Source of the DNA: an uncultured Clostridia bacterium
GTDB lineage: Bacteria > Bacillota > Clostridia > Oscillospirales > Acutalibacteraceae
Direction: 5' to 3'
NCBI GenBank assembly: GCA_904420155.1
Contig: CAJFUH010000104.1
Span: forward strand, 1 to 5,979
Length of the DNA: 5,979 bases
Below the pieces are notes generated by a model, which made no database searches, had not been told where the DNA came from, and saw only the letters and a program-made list of their open reading frames with translations. Shown here in pieces: positions 1 to 5,588 of the stretch. The position numbers were made by a program, and so were the translations under genes. Numbering within the stretch: the stretch's first letter is position 1; each line of letters starts with the position of its first letter.

Positions 1-1
1 A

Positions 2-532
2 GTCAGCGAAGTGGTGGCGGTAGACCAATTGGACGTGGCCGCCAAATATTGCGATATGTTCCAGATTGGGGCCCGCAATATGCAGAATTTCCGCCTGTTA
101 CGGGAAGTAGGACGGTCTAAAGTCCCGGTTTTACTGAAACGAGGAATCGCTTCCACCATCGAAGAGTGGCTGGACGCCGCGGAATACATCATGAGCGAAG
201 GCAACTACAATGTCGTACTGTGCGAGCGGGGGATCCGCACCTTTGAGACCGCTACCCGCAATACCCTGGATATCTCTGCGATCCCGGTGGTTAAGGAGCG
301 TAGCAGCCTGCCCGTGATCGTGGATCCGTCCCATGCTGCGGGCAAAAGCGCCTATATTGCTTCCCTGTCTTTGGCGGCGGTGGCTGCGGGCGCGGATGGC
401 TTGATTATCGAAGTACATCCCCAGCCCAAGGCCGCCATGTCGGACGCCGCCCAGCAGCTGACGCCAAAGAGCTATCAGGAGCTGTTTGAACAGGTGCGCG
501 CGGTAGCCCAGGCGGTACGCAGGGAAGTTTAA
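2..532 (+). CDS. aroF: 3-deoxy-7-phosphoheptulonate (DAHP) synthase, type Ib AroF-like, 5'-truncated by window edge
   Basis: C-terminal 176 residues of DAHP synthase, the cytosolic enzyme that condenses phosphoenolpyruvate with erythrose 4-phosphate as the first step of the shikimate pathway to aromatic amino acids. The frame is open from base 2, so the real start lies upstream. Visible family motifs, in fragment numbering, are QIGARNMQNF (21-30), VLLKRG (43-48), CERGIRTF (74-81), DPSHAAG (108-114) and EVHPQP (137-142). His111, Glu137 and Asp148 match the metal-ligand positions known for this family; the fourth ligand, a cysteine, should be in the missing part. The usual SDGxQSL end of the barrel reads SDAAQQL here, a mild variation. 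Family members are about 340 residues, so roughly half is present. Any N-terminal ferredoxin-like or chorismate-mutase domain, and hence feedback control, cannot be judged. No terminator lies immediately after the stop; the first good one is at 966-1008. Confidence 0.95.
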   Translation, partial: VSEVVAVDQLDVAAKYCDMFQIGARNMQNFRLLREVGRSKVPVLLKRGIASTIEEWLDAAEYIMSEGNYNVVLCERGIRTFETATRNTLDISAIPVVKERSSLPVIVDPSHAAGKSAYIASLSLAAVAAGADGLIIEVHPQPKAAMSDAAQQLTPKSYQELFEQVRAVAQAVRREV

Positions 533-560
533 AAATTTCCCTGTCCCATGGCCCGCGATG

Positions 561-776
561 AAACATAGAAGTTTCGTCCACCTTTTCACGCCTGCGGCGG
601 GCACGCCGCGCACTGAGGTTGTCCTAAAAAAGAAGCTGATTGCCCACGTTTAAACATAAAAGTTTTGCGCAAGCTTTTCACGCCTGCGGCGAGCATGACG
701 CGCACGGAGCTTATCCTGAAAAGAACCGGACTGCCCGCAACTAACTCAAAAGTTTCGTCCACCTTTTCAAAGGTGG
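561..776. repeat. Three degenerate tandem copies of a ~91-bp intergenic repeat
   Basis: Copy 1 starts at 561, copy 2 at 652 and a partial, divergent copy 3 near 748. Copies 1 and 2 align along about 90 bp with one single-base gap and share an identical 18-mer at 582-599 and 674-691 (CTTTTCACGCCTGCGGCG). Copies 1 and 3 share an identical 20-mer at 569-588 and 750-769, beginning AAGTTTCGTCC. In copy 3 the shared arm folds back as CCACCTT/AAGGTGG (759-765 with 770-776). No plausible protein is encoded: open frames across it lack ribosome sites and family resemblance. The style resembles short dispersed intergenic repeats of Oscillospiraceae, but that assignment is from memory and was not searched. 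Confidence 0.75.
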
Positions 777-785
777 CGGGGTGTT

Positions 786-823
786 GGGGGCGGAGCCCCC
801 GGGTCGTCCTCAGCAGAGGACGA
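786..823. repeat. Two adjacent short hairpins at the end of repeat copy 3
   Basis: The first hairpin pairs five Gs (786-790) with five Cs (796-800) around a 5-nt loop. The second is a perfect 7-bp stem, TCGTCCT (804-810) with AGGACGA (817-823), with a 6-nt loop. Neither is followed by a T-run on either strand, so they are not intrinsic terminators. They probably belong to the same repeat unit as the hairpin at 759-776. Confidence 0.6.
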
Positions 824-856
824 AATCCTTCAGAATCCAGAAGCTCAGGAGGGGAG

Positions 857-883
857 ACCAAACAATCCGGTGGATTGTTTGGT
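857..883. repeat. Perfect 12-bp inverted repeat with 3-nt loop
   Basis: ACCAAACAATCC (857-868) and GGATTGTTTGGT (872-883) are exact reverse complements around GGT. There is no T-run on either side, so this is not a terminator. It follows an AGGAGGGG run at 847-854 that has no gene behind it. It could be an RNA-stabilising hairpin in the aroF 3' region, a repeat-element end, or a protein-binding site; nothing in the sequence decides. Confidence 0.7.
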
Positions 884-885
884 CG

Positions 886-960
886 TGGGGAACCCTAGCG
901 AAGGCTTCCCCATCCTGTACCCACTTGTCAGTTTGTTAAAAGAAGTTTCCTTTTTTAACA
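886..960. repeat. Two further hairpins upstream of the terminator
   Basis: Hairpin one pairs TGGGGAA (886-892) with TTCCCCA (906-912), continues through a C-C mismatch into CCT/AGG (894-896 with 902-904) and has a 5-nt loop. Hairpin two pairs TGTTAAAA (934-941) with TTTTAACA (953-960); an inner AAG/CTT stem (943-945 with 950-952) caps it with a TTTC loop and one bulged G. With the hairpin at 857-883 and the terminator at 966-1008 they make an almost continuous stem array in any rightward transcript. Confidence 0.55.
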
Positions 961-965
961 GTGCG

Positions 966-1008
966 AGACCTTCCTCAAGCCTAAACAGGCTTGAGGAAGG
1001 TCTTTTTT
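966..1008 (+). terminator. Strong intrinsic terminator, rightward
   Basis: A perfect 17-bp stem pairs positions 966-982 with 987-1003, has an AAAC loop, and runs into TTTTTT (1003-1008). The T-run is only on the + strand. Read leftward, the stem is followed by CTCGCAC, so it is a poor terminator for the gene ending at 1019. It most likely ends aroF transcription after a 3' untranslated stretch of about 430 nt, and shields the converging minus-strand gene. Confidence 0.9.
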
Positions 1009-1018
1009 ACGCTGTATG

Positions 1019-1747
1019 TTACCGGGACGGAGCCCCGCCCCATCCGTCCAGATCCGCCCGCTGCATGGCCCCCATGACTTTGGCCCGCAGATCCGGGTAT
1101 TCTTTTTCTAAGGCGGCGATCCGTTCTTTGGTTTCCTGCCGGGCGGTGTTGCCATCCGCCGGGCATTGGCTTTTTTCCACCGGCAGCCGGTACCGGTTGG
1201 CGACCGAACGGATCTCCTTTTCTGTACAGAAGACCATGGGGCGGATCAGGGTGAGGTCTTTACGAGACAGATAGGAGCGGGGGGAAAAACATCCCAGGGT
1301 CCCGCATTCCAAGAGGTTCATGAAGAAGGTTTCCACCGCGTCGTCAAAATGATGGCCCAGGGCGATGCGGTCGCATCCCGCTTCTTTTGCCATATTGTGC
1401 AGCATCCCGCGGCGCATTCTGGCGCACAGGCTGCACGGGTTCTTTTCTTTGCGCTCTTCAAAGATGATATGCCCCAAAGAACTGCGACGGATTACATAGG
1501 GCACCCCCAGGCGGCGGCACAGCTCCTGGATCTGGGAATAATCCGTGGGAACTCCTCCGAACTGGGGGTCTATGGTGAGCGCCGTCACGGTAAAAGGGAC
1601 GGGATAATAGTTTTTCATCTGCGCCAAAGCGCACAAAAGCGCAAGGGAATCCTTTCCCCCGGAAACCCCCACCGCTACCCGGCACCCCGGTTCTATCATC
1701 TGATAGCGCTCCATGGCGGCGCGCATTTGCCCCATTAATTTTTGCAT
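1019..1747 (-). CDS. ttcA: TtcA-like PP-loop ATPase, probable tRNA 2-thiocytidine(32) synthetase
   Basis: 242-residue cytosolic protein of the PP-loop (N-type ATP pyrophosphatase) superfamily. The ATP-binding signature SGGKDS is at residues 29-34. A CSLC pair at 105-108 and a third cysteine in KSQCP (Cys195) correspond to the three cysteines that hold the 4Fe-4S cluster in TtcA. GHHFDDAVET at 131-140 is the second conserved block of the TtcA/TilS superfamily. TtcA activates C32 of certain tRNAs by adenylation and replaces O2 with sulfur. The protein is shorter than E. coli TtcA (about 310 aa), as in many clostridial homologues, so the tRNA target is less certain; another thiolation reaction is possible. 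The ATG at 1747 has AGGAGG (1756-1761) 8 nt upstream. It lies 77 nt downstream of the 31-aa membrane peptide with no terminator between, so the two are likely co-transcribed. Confidence 0.82.
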   Translation of the reverse strand: MQKLMGQMRAAMERYQMIEPGCRVAVGVSGGKDSLALLCALAQMKNYYPVPFTVTALTIDPQFGGVPTDYSQIQELCRRLGVPYVIRRSSLGHIIFEERKEKNPCSLCARMRRGMLHNMAKEAGCDRIALGHHFDDAVETFFMNLLECGTLGCFSPRSYLSRKDLTLIRPMVFCTEKEIRSVANRYRLPVEKSQCPADGNTARQETKERIAALEKEYPDLRAKVMGAMQRADLDGWGGAPSR

Positions 1748-1824
1748 GGCGTTGCCCTCCTCATCCGATCAGCCCAAAACGGCGCGATACCCCTTTCCTG
1801 CCTGTGTTAGGCCGGCGGGCATGG

Positions 1825-1920
1825 TTATCGGTTCTGCCTCCAAAAAATAATTTTCGCTACGATAATCACCAGCAGCACAACCCCGATGATCACGCCTAAT
1901 GTAATCAAAAGACCCTTCAT
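1825..1920 (-). CDS. 31-aa single-pass membrane microprotein
   Basis: A 31-codon frame runs from ATG (1920) to TAA (1825). A strong AGGAGG (1928-1933) sits 7 nt upstream of the start, with an extended AAAGGAGGG context, and a good promoter lies at 1948-1977. The product starts MKGLLITLG, has one hydrophobic segment of about 19 residues (L4-A22) rich in Val, Ile and Leu, then Lys23 and a basic aromatic tail ending FWRQNR. By the positive-inside rule the C-terminus (K23, R28, R31) would stay in the cytoplasm. There is no cleavage site, so it is an integral membrane peptide, not a secreted one. I do not recognise the family. Options are a membrane-complex subunit, a small regulator, or a type I toxin-like peptide; no antisense RNA was identified. 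It is the first gene of a probable unit with the TtcA-like enzyme. Confidence 0.72.
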   Translation of the reverse strand: MKGLLITLGVIIGVVLLVIIVAKIIFWRQNR

Positions 1921-1947
1921 GAAAAGCCCTCCTTTACTCTGTTGATT

Positions 1948-1977
1948 AACATACCATCTATTTGACAGATTTGTCAA
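1948..1977 (-). promoter_or_regulatory. Sigma-A-type promoter of the membrane peptide/ttcA unit
   Basis: On the minus strand a consensus -35 TTGACA (1972-1977) is followed after 18 bp by TATGTT (1948-1953), which carries an extended -10 TGG directly before it. Transcription would start near 1940, about 20 nt before the start codon and just upstream of its ribosome site. Confidence 0.7.
1962..1977. promoter_or_regulatory. Palindrome over the -35 box, possible operator
   Basis: TTGACA (1962-1967) and TGTCAA (1972-1977) are perfect 6-bp inverted repeats separated by GATT. One arm is the -35 box itself, so a dimeric regulator bound here would block RNA polymerase. No regulator gene is nearby, and the palindrome may be fortuitous. 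The rest of the stretch, 1978-2085, shows nothing that I can identify. Confidence 0.4.
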
Positions 1978-2085
1978 GAACCGCCCCCCTCAGGATCTCC
2001 CGGCGGGCAAGTGCGGGCGTTGGCCCGGAAAGAAAAGCGCGCCCCGCCCGCAGGAAAGCTAACTGTACAGGAAGGGATTTCCAGA

Positions 2086-2131
2086 CAAAAAGCCGGCGTC
2101 CCCCGGGCTTGCCGCCCTTGGAAAACGCCGG
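2086..2131 (-). terminator. Intrinsic terminator of asnB
   Basis: Reading leftward from asnB, CCGGCGT (2131-2125) pairs perfectly with ACGCCGG (2099-2093). An inner GGGC/GCCC stem (2114-2117 with 2105-2108) lies inside, and the stem is followed by CTTTTTGT (T-run at 2091-2087). It is 48 nt past the asnB stop and separates asnB from the membrane peptide unit. Confidence 0.82.
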
Positions 2132-2178
2132 ACAGTGATTCGGATTCGTAGATTTCTCTGTTTTTATCAAAATAGGAT

Positions 2179-4017
2179 TTATCCTTCTACCTTGCCAAAG
2201 TAGATCTCATACCACACCAGGAATACGTAAATGGTCCACACCTTGCGGCTGTTGTCCCATTTTCCGCTGAAATGGTCGTCCAGAAATCCCACCAGGACGT
2301 CCGTATTGAAGAACTTTTCCGCCGTGGGGGAACGGAACATATTCTTGACGATTTCATAATATTTGGGGTCCCGCAACCATACGCGGGTGGGTACCGGGAA
2401 GCCCAGCTTTTCCTTTTGGGCGGTCTCCGGCGGCAGATGGCGCAACGCCGCCTGGCGCATGGCGTACTTGGTGTTTTTCTTATTGACACGCAGGCGGGTG
2501 GGCAGGGTGGACGCCACCTTAAAGACCTCTTTATCCAGGAAAGGCACCCGCAGTTCCAGGGAATTGGCCATACTCATACGGTCGGCCTTGAGCAGGATAT
2601 CCCCCACCATCCACAAGTTGATGTCCAAATATTGCATCTTGGTCACGTCGTCGTAATCCTTGACCCGCTGGTAATAGGCCTGGCACAGGTCCTGCGGGCG
2701 GGTGGCGATGGATGGGTCTTTGAGCAACGCCCGCTTGTCCTCTTCGCTGTACATAAAGGCGTTGCCGATAAATTTCTCCTCTGTGGGACGGGAACCGCGG
2801 ATGATAAAGCTGCGCCCCCGGAAAAAGGGCATGGGCTTTACCAGTTTGGCAAGCCCCCGGCGGACGCATCCGGGGATCAGTTTCTGATACAGGTGGAACA
2901 CCCTGGGTTCGTTGTAGATGGTGTAACCGCCGAACAGCTCGTCCGCGCCTTCGCCGGACAGCACCACCTTTACATACTCGCTGGCCAGCTTGGATACAAA
3001 ATAAAGGGCGATACAGGAGGGGTCCGCCAGAGGCTGGTCCATATGGTACTGTACCTTTTTGATGCTGTCCCAGAATTCCTCCGACGTGATGATTTTGGTA
3101 TGGTGGTCCACGCCGATCTTATCCGAAAGCCGTTTGGCCCAGCTGATCTCATTATATTTTTCCCCGAAATCAAAGCCCACGGTAAAGGTTTTCTGATCGG
3201 CGAAATACGTGGAAACATAGCTGGAATCCACGCCGCTGGACAGGAAACAGCCCACCTCTACGTCGCTGATCTTGTGGGCGTTGACGGAATTCTCAAAGAC
3301 CTTCTCGATCTGGTCGATGGCCTCCTCTTCCGTGAGGTCCTCATTGGGATGGAACCGCGCTTCAAAATACCGGGTAATCTCCACTTTCCCGCCCCGGTAC
3401 CACAGGTAATGGCCGGGCAGCAGGCAGTAAACGCCGTCAAAAAACGTCTCCGGCGGCACCGCATACTGGAAGGAAAGGTAATTATCCAGGGCGCGGTAGT
3501 TGAATTTCTTTTGAAAGCCGGGAAATTGCAGGATGCTTTTGATCTCCGACGCGTAGAGGAAATGGCCGTCCACCTGGGTATAATGCATGGGCTTGATGCC
3601 GAAGAAGTCCCGGGCAATAAACAGGGAATGATCCTTTGTATTAAAAATAGCAAAGCCGAACATGCCCCGCAGGCGGGGAAGCAGTTCTTCCTTCCATTCC
3701 TCAAAGCCGTGGATTAACACCTCGGAATCGGTATGGGTATAAAATTGGTGGCCCTTCTCAATCAGTTCCTCCCGCAGTTCCCGGTAGTTGTAGATCTCGC
3801 CGTTAAAGGTGAGCACCAGGCTTTTATCCTCGTTATATATGGGCTGCTGCCCTTCGTCCAAGTCGATGATGCTCAAGCGGCGGAATCCCATTGACATATA
3901 GTCGTCGGTATAGAACCCCTTGCTGTCGGGGCCGCGGTGGGTAATCACCTCTGTCATCGATTCCAATACCCGGTCCCGGTCTATCACTTGTCCAGTAAAC
4001 CCGCAAACTCCACACAT
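2179..4017 (-). CDS. asnB: Asparagine synthetase, glutamine-hydrolysing (class B)
   Basis: 612-residue cytosolic enzyme that makes asparagine from aspartate, ATP and glutamine. The N-terminal class II glutamine amidotransferase domain (about 2-215) starts MCGVCGF; Cys2 becomes the N-terminal nucleophile after Met removal. HRGPDS (27-32), RRLSI (46-50), FNGEIYN (71-77) and HTDSEV (95-100) form its glutamine site. The C-terminal synthetase domain (about 235-600) has the PP-loop LSSGVDSS (259-266), SGEGADELFGGY (354-365) and KADRMSMANSLELRVPFLD (477-495). All key residues are present, and the length fits the clostridial/Bacillus-type AsnB of about 610-630 aa. Related AsnB-fold enzymes amidate cell-wall precursors or antibiotics, but the neighbours do not suggest this. 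The ATG at 4017 is preceded by AAAGGAG (4028-4034) at 10 nt. It is monocistronic: its own promoter at 4213-4241, long leader, own terminator. Confidence 0.96.
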   Translation of the reverse strand: MCGVCGFTGQVIDRDRVLESMTEVITHRGPDSKGFYTDDYMSMGFRRLSIIDLDEGQQPIYNEDKSLVLTFNGEIYNYRELREELIEKGHQFYTHTDSEVLIHGFEEWKEELLPRLRGMFGFAIFNTKDHSLFIARDFFGIKPMHYTQVDGHFLYASEIKSILQFPGFQKKFNYRALDNYLSFQYAVPPETFFDGVYCLLPGHYLWYRGGKVEITRYFEARFHPNEDLTEEEAIDQIEKVFENSVNAHKISDVEVGCFLSSGVDSSYVSTYFADQKTFTVGFDFGEKYNEISWAKRLSDKIGVDHHTKIITSEEFWDSIKKVQYHMDQPLADPSCIALYFVSKLASEYVKVVLSGEGADELFGGYTIYNEPRVFHLYQKLIPGCVRRGLAKLVKPMPFFRGRSFIIRGSRPTEEKFIGNAFMYSEEDKRALLKDPSIATRPQDLCQAYYQRVKDYDDVTKMQYLDINLWMVGDILLKADRMSMANSLELRVPFLDKEVFKVASTLPTRLRVNKKNTKYAMRQAALRHLPPETAQKEKLGFPVPTRVWLRDPKYYEIVKNMFRSPTAEKFFNTDVLVGFLDDHFSGKWDNSRKVWTIYVFLVWYEIYFGKVEG

Positions 4018-4206
4018 CGTTTTTGTTCTCCTTTGTGTTTATTAGTCCAGCCGCCCTTTACAGCGTGTCGAGGCACATAAAATAGGCGCGAGGCCCCGGT
4101 TCCCCGGGCGGCGCTCTACCTTATGCGTTTCCTTCGCCCTTCCAGCGGACATGGTTTGATACTCGGAATACAGGGGACAACCTTTGTCCGCTTGCATTTT
4201 TGGATA
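4018..4206 (-). promoter_or_regulatory. Structured 5' leader of asnB, possible attenuator or riboswitch of unknown class
   Basis: About 190 nt separate the predicted transcription start (near 4206) from the asnB ATG. On the minus strand AGCGGACA (4192-4185) pairs with TGTCCGCT (4151-4144), and this competes with a local GGACAA/TTGTCC hairpin (4189-4184 with 4180-4175). Further on, CCCGG/CCGGG with a GGAA loop (4108-4104, 4099-4095), flanked by GCGC arms (4114-4111, 4089-4086), is followed by CTATTTTATG, which is terminator-like but with a weak T-run. The segment GCCGCCC (4112-4106) in that stem could instead pair upstream with GGGCG (4139-4135) or downstream with GGGCGGC (4056-4050). No T-box sequence (the TGG-ACC antiterminator motif) and no riboswitch class that I recognise is present. 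Pairings were found by eye, without energy calculation. Confidence 0.5.
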
Positions 4207-4212
4207 ACTTTT

Positions 4213-4241
4213 ATTGTAGCAGATTGTACCAGCGGTTGCAA
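4213..4241 (-). promoter_or_regulatory. Sigma-A-type promoter of asnB
   Basis: On the minus strand, -35 TTGCAA (4241-4236) and -10 TACAAT (4218-4213) are separated by exactly 17 bp. Transcription would start near 4206, giving the long leader described separately. A second TACAAT lies inside the spacer (4229-4224) but has no matching -35. Confidence 0.75.
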
Positions 4242-4403
4242 TCTCAAAACGAGGAGAAATCCCACGCCCGGAACATTCCCGAATAATCTATTGAATCCAT
4301 CCGGTTTCCCAGGAAAAACCGTGTGGGGAAGAAAATTCTATTTTTTCATCGGGGAATCATCCACCGCTCCCCCAAATGAGACATTTTTTCCAACCAGGCG
4401 GCG

Positions 4404-4431
4404 CTATAGTAAAAAGGCAATACCTATAGTA
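4404..4431 (+). promoter_or_regulatory. Two TATAGT -10-like boxes in a 20-bp direct repeat
   Basis: CTATAGTA occurs at 4404-4411 and again at 4424-4431, 20 bp apart. Each contains TATAGT, a good -10 match, and the second would start transcription near 4437, just before the gene at 4466. Neither has a convincing -35 at 16-18 bp, so this is a weak promoter candidate, an activator-dependent one, or an operator pair. The remaining 4242-4403 holds no gene that I can see. Confidence 0.35.
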
Positions 4432-4465
4432 TGGTGCAGAATTGAAACAATTAGGCGGTGGATGT

Positions 4466-5428
4466 ATGAAAAAAGGCTTCTTTGAGGGCTGGTACTTTAA
4501 AATGCAGAAAGGGGAACACACGCTGGCTGCCATCCCTGGTTATCATCGGGGGCCGGACGGCCAGGAAAGCTCGTTCCTGCAATTAATCATCGATCAAAAA
4601 TCTTATTACTTTTCTTATCCCATGCAGCAATTCAGCTTTTTACGGAACCCCTATGAAATTATCGTGGATAAATGTATTTTTACCAAACGGTCGGCCTCCT
4701 TTTTCCTCCATGAAAAGGGGTTATGCCTAAAAGGGGATATCGGGTTTGGGCCGCTGACGGAAATCGCTGCCTCCCGGTTTTGCCCGGATATCATGGGCCC
4801 CTTTTCTTACCTGCCTTTCCTGCAATGCCGGCATGGGATTCTCAGCATGGGACATACCGTCACCGGGAGCGTGTCCGTCAATGGGAAGGCCATCGATTTT
4901 ACCGGGGGGAGCGGATACCTGGAAATGGACAGCGGCGATTCCTTCCCCGACGCCTGGATATGGACCCAATGCAACCAATTTCCCTCTGGGGCGCGTATGA
5001 TGCTGGCCACCGCCACGGTGCCGTTGGGCCCGCTTAGGATACAGGGGGTCATCGGTGTGGTAATGCTGGGCGGAAAAGAATACCGCCTAGCTACTTATAA
5101 CGGGGCGCGGCTGAAAAAGTCCGTATGCGAGCACGGCGTTACGGAAATCGAGGTGGCCAACCGGAAATACCGCCTGCGGGTAAGGCTAACAAACTATGAA
5201 GGGCAGGCGTTGCTGGCCCCGGTAAACGGGGCCATGGACCGCCCTCTGCGGGAGAGCATCTCCTGCGATATGGAGTTGGCCCTTTACGAGCGGGATGCCC
5301 TGCTTTTGGAGGATCAAGGGAAAAACGCCGGCTTTGAATGGCAGGAAAAGCCGGAACCGGAGAAGCAGCCTTTTTCAAAGACCCTATTCAAGCATAGGCC
5401 GCCTCAAAAATCTGAAAACGGGGGATAA
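4466..5428 (+). CDS. Tocopherol cyclase-like family protein, function unknown
   Basis: 320-residue soluble protein with no signal peptide or membrane segment. It opens MKKGFFEGWYFK, the characteristic start of bacterial tocopherol-cyclase-like proteins (GWYFK at 8-12). Two conserved blocks follow: IMGPFSYLPF leading to QCRHG and SMGHTVTG (109-134), and GYLEMDSG leading to SFPDAWIWTQCN (150-170). The fold expected from the plant tocopherol cyclase family is a beta-barrel/lipocalin-like binder. Plant members close the chromanol ring of vitamin E, but an anaerobic Firmicute is not known to make tocopherol, so the substrate here is unknown. The last ~30 residues are a Lys/Glu/Pro-rich tail outside the domain. 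ATG 4466 is preferred over an in-frame TTG at 4442 because the family begins right at MKK and GGTGG (4457-4461) is a weak ribosome site; the TTG has none. It is divergent from asnB. Confidence 0.72.
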   Translation: MKKGFFEGWYFKMQKGEHTLAAIPGYHRGPDGQESSFLQLIIDQKSYYFSYPMQQFSFLRNPYEIIVDKCIFTKRSASFFLHEKGLCLKGDIGFGPLTEIAASRFCPDIMGPFSYLPFLQCRHGILSMGHTVTGSVSVNGKAIDFTGGSGYLEMDSGDSFPDAWIWTQCNQFPSGARMMLATATVPLGPLRIQGVIGVVMLGGKEYRLATYNGARLKKSVCEHGVTEIEVANRKYRLRVRLTNYEGQALLAPVNGAMDRPLRESISCDMELALYERDALLLEDQGKNAGFEWQEKPEPEKQPFSKTLFKHRPPQKSENGG

Positions 5429-5468
5429 AAGGCAGAATTATTTAGAGCGGACTGAGGATACTTTGGAA

Positions 5469-5500
5469 GGACATGAAAAATATCATGTTTTTTAACGTCC
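5469..5500 (+). terminator. Weak terminator-like hairpin after the tocopherol cyclase-like gene
   Basis: ACATGA (5471-5476) pairs with TCATGT (5483-5488) around an AT-rich 6-nt loop and runs directly into T residues (5488-5493). The stem is short and AT-rich, so termination would be leaky, and transcription may continue into the HEAT gene. Confidence 0.4.
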
Positions 5501-5521
5501 TATTCATAAGAAAAAAGAAGT

Positions 5522-5550
5522 TTGTCAACATCAGAGGGATATCATAAATA
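5522..5550 (+). promoter_or_regulatory. Candidate promoter of the HEAT-repeat gene
   Basis: TTGTCA (5522-5527) matches the -35 box at five of six positions. TAAATA (5545-5550) follows after 17 bp but is a poor -10; the overlapping ATAAAT is an alternative. The region 5500-5575 is much richer in A+T than the flanking genes, which fits a promoter. Confidence 0.4.
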
Positions 5551-5588
5551 CAAACACAATATGACATCAGAGAAAGGAAGCATCCCTC

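Noticed and set aside
131..613. 160-codon minus-strand frame opposite aroF
   Set aside because: It is a shadow of the clearly conserved DAHP synthase frame, with no ribosome site or family resemblance.
561..776. CRISPR array
   Set aside because: The period is about 91 bp with degenerate copies and no constant repeat with unique spacers, and no cas gene is nearby.
586..1274. Open frames across the repeat island (586-861 minus, 665-898 plus, 870-1274 plus)
   Set aside because: They cover direct repeats and hairpins or run into the ttcA-like gene on the opposite strand. Their composition tracks the repeats and none has a credible start.
1769..1822. 17-codon frame starting 2 nt after the stop of the membrane peptide
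   Set aside because: The nearest GGAGG is about 14 nt from its start, too far, and the peptide has no distinctive feature. Translational coupling cannot be excluded but is unsupported.
2272..3717. 481-codon open frame antisense to asnB on the + strand
   Set aside because: It lies wholly inside asnB, which has every catalytic motif, a ribosome site, promoter and terminator. The antisense product has no recognisable domain and is a GC-driven shadow.
4018..4206. T-box or known amino-acid riboswitch in the asnB leader
   Set aside because: The conserved T-box TGG-ACC bulge sequence is absent and no known riboswitch core was recognised by eye. Kept only as an unclassified leader.
4442..4465. TTG at 4442 as start of the tocopherol cyclase-like gene
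   Set aside because: It has no ribosome site, and the extra eight residues precede the MKK...GWYFK start typical of the family.
4123..4485. 120-codon + strand frame over the asnB leader and promoter
   Set aside because: It overlaps the asnB promoter and leader and the start of the next gene, has no ribosome site, and its product has no domain character.
5473..5547. 24-codon frame MKNIMFFNVL... before the HEAT gene
   Set aside because: The GGAAGG upstream is only 2 nt from the ATG, and the start overlaps a terminator-like hairpin. The Lys/Phe/Ile composition is what AT-rich intergenic DNA gives by chance.
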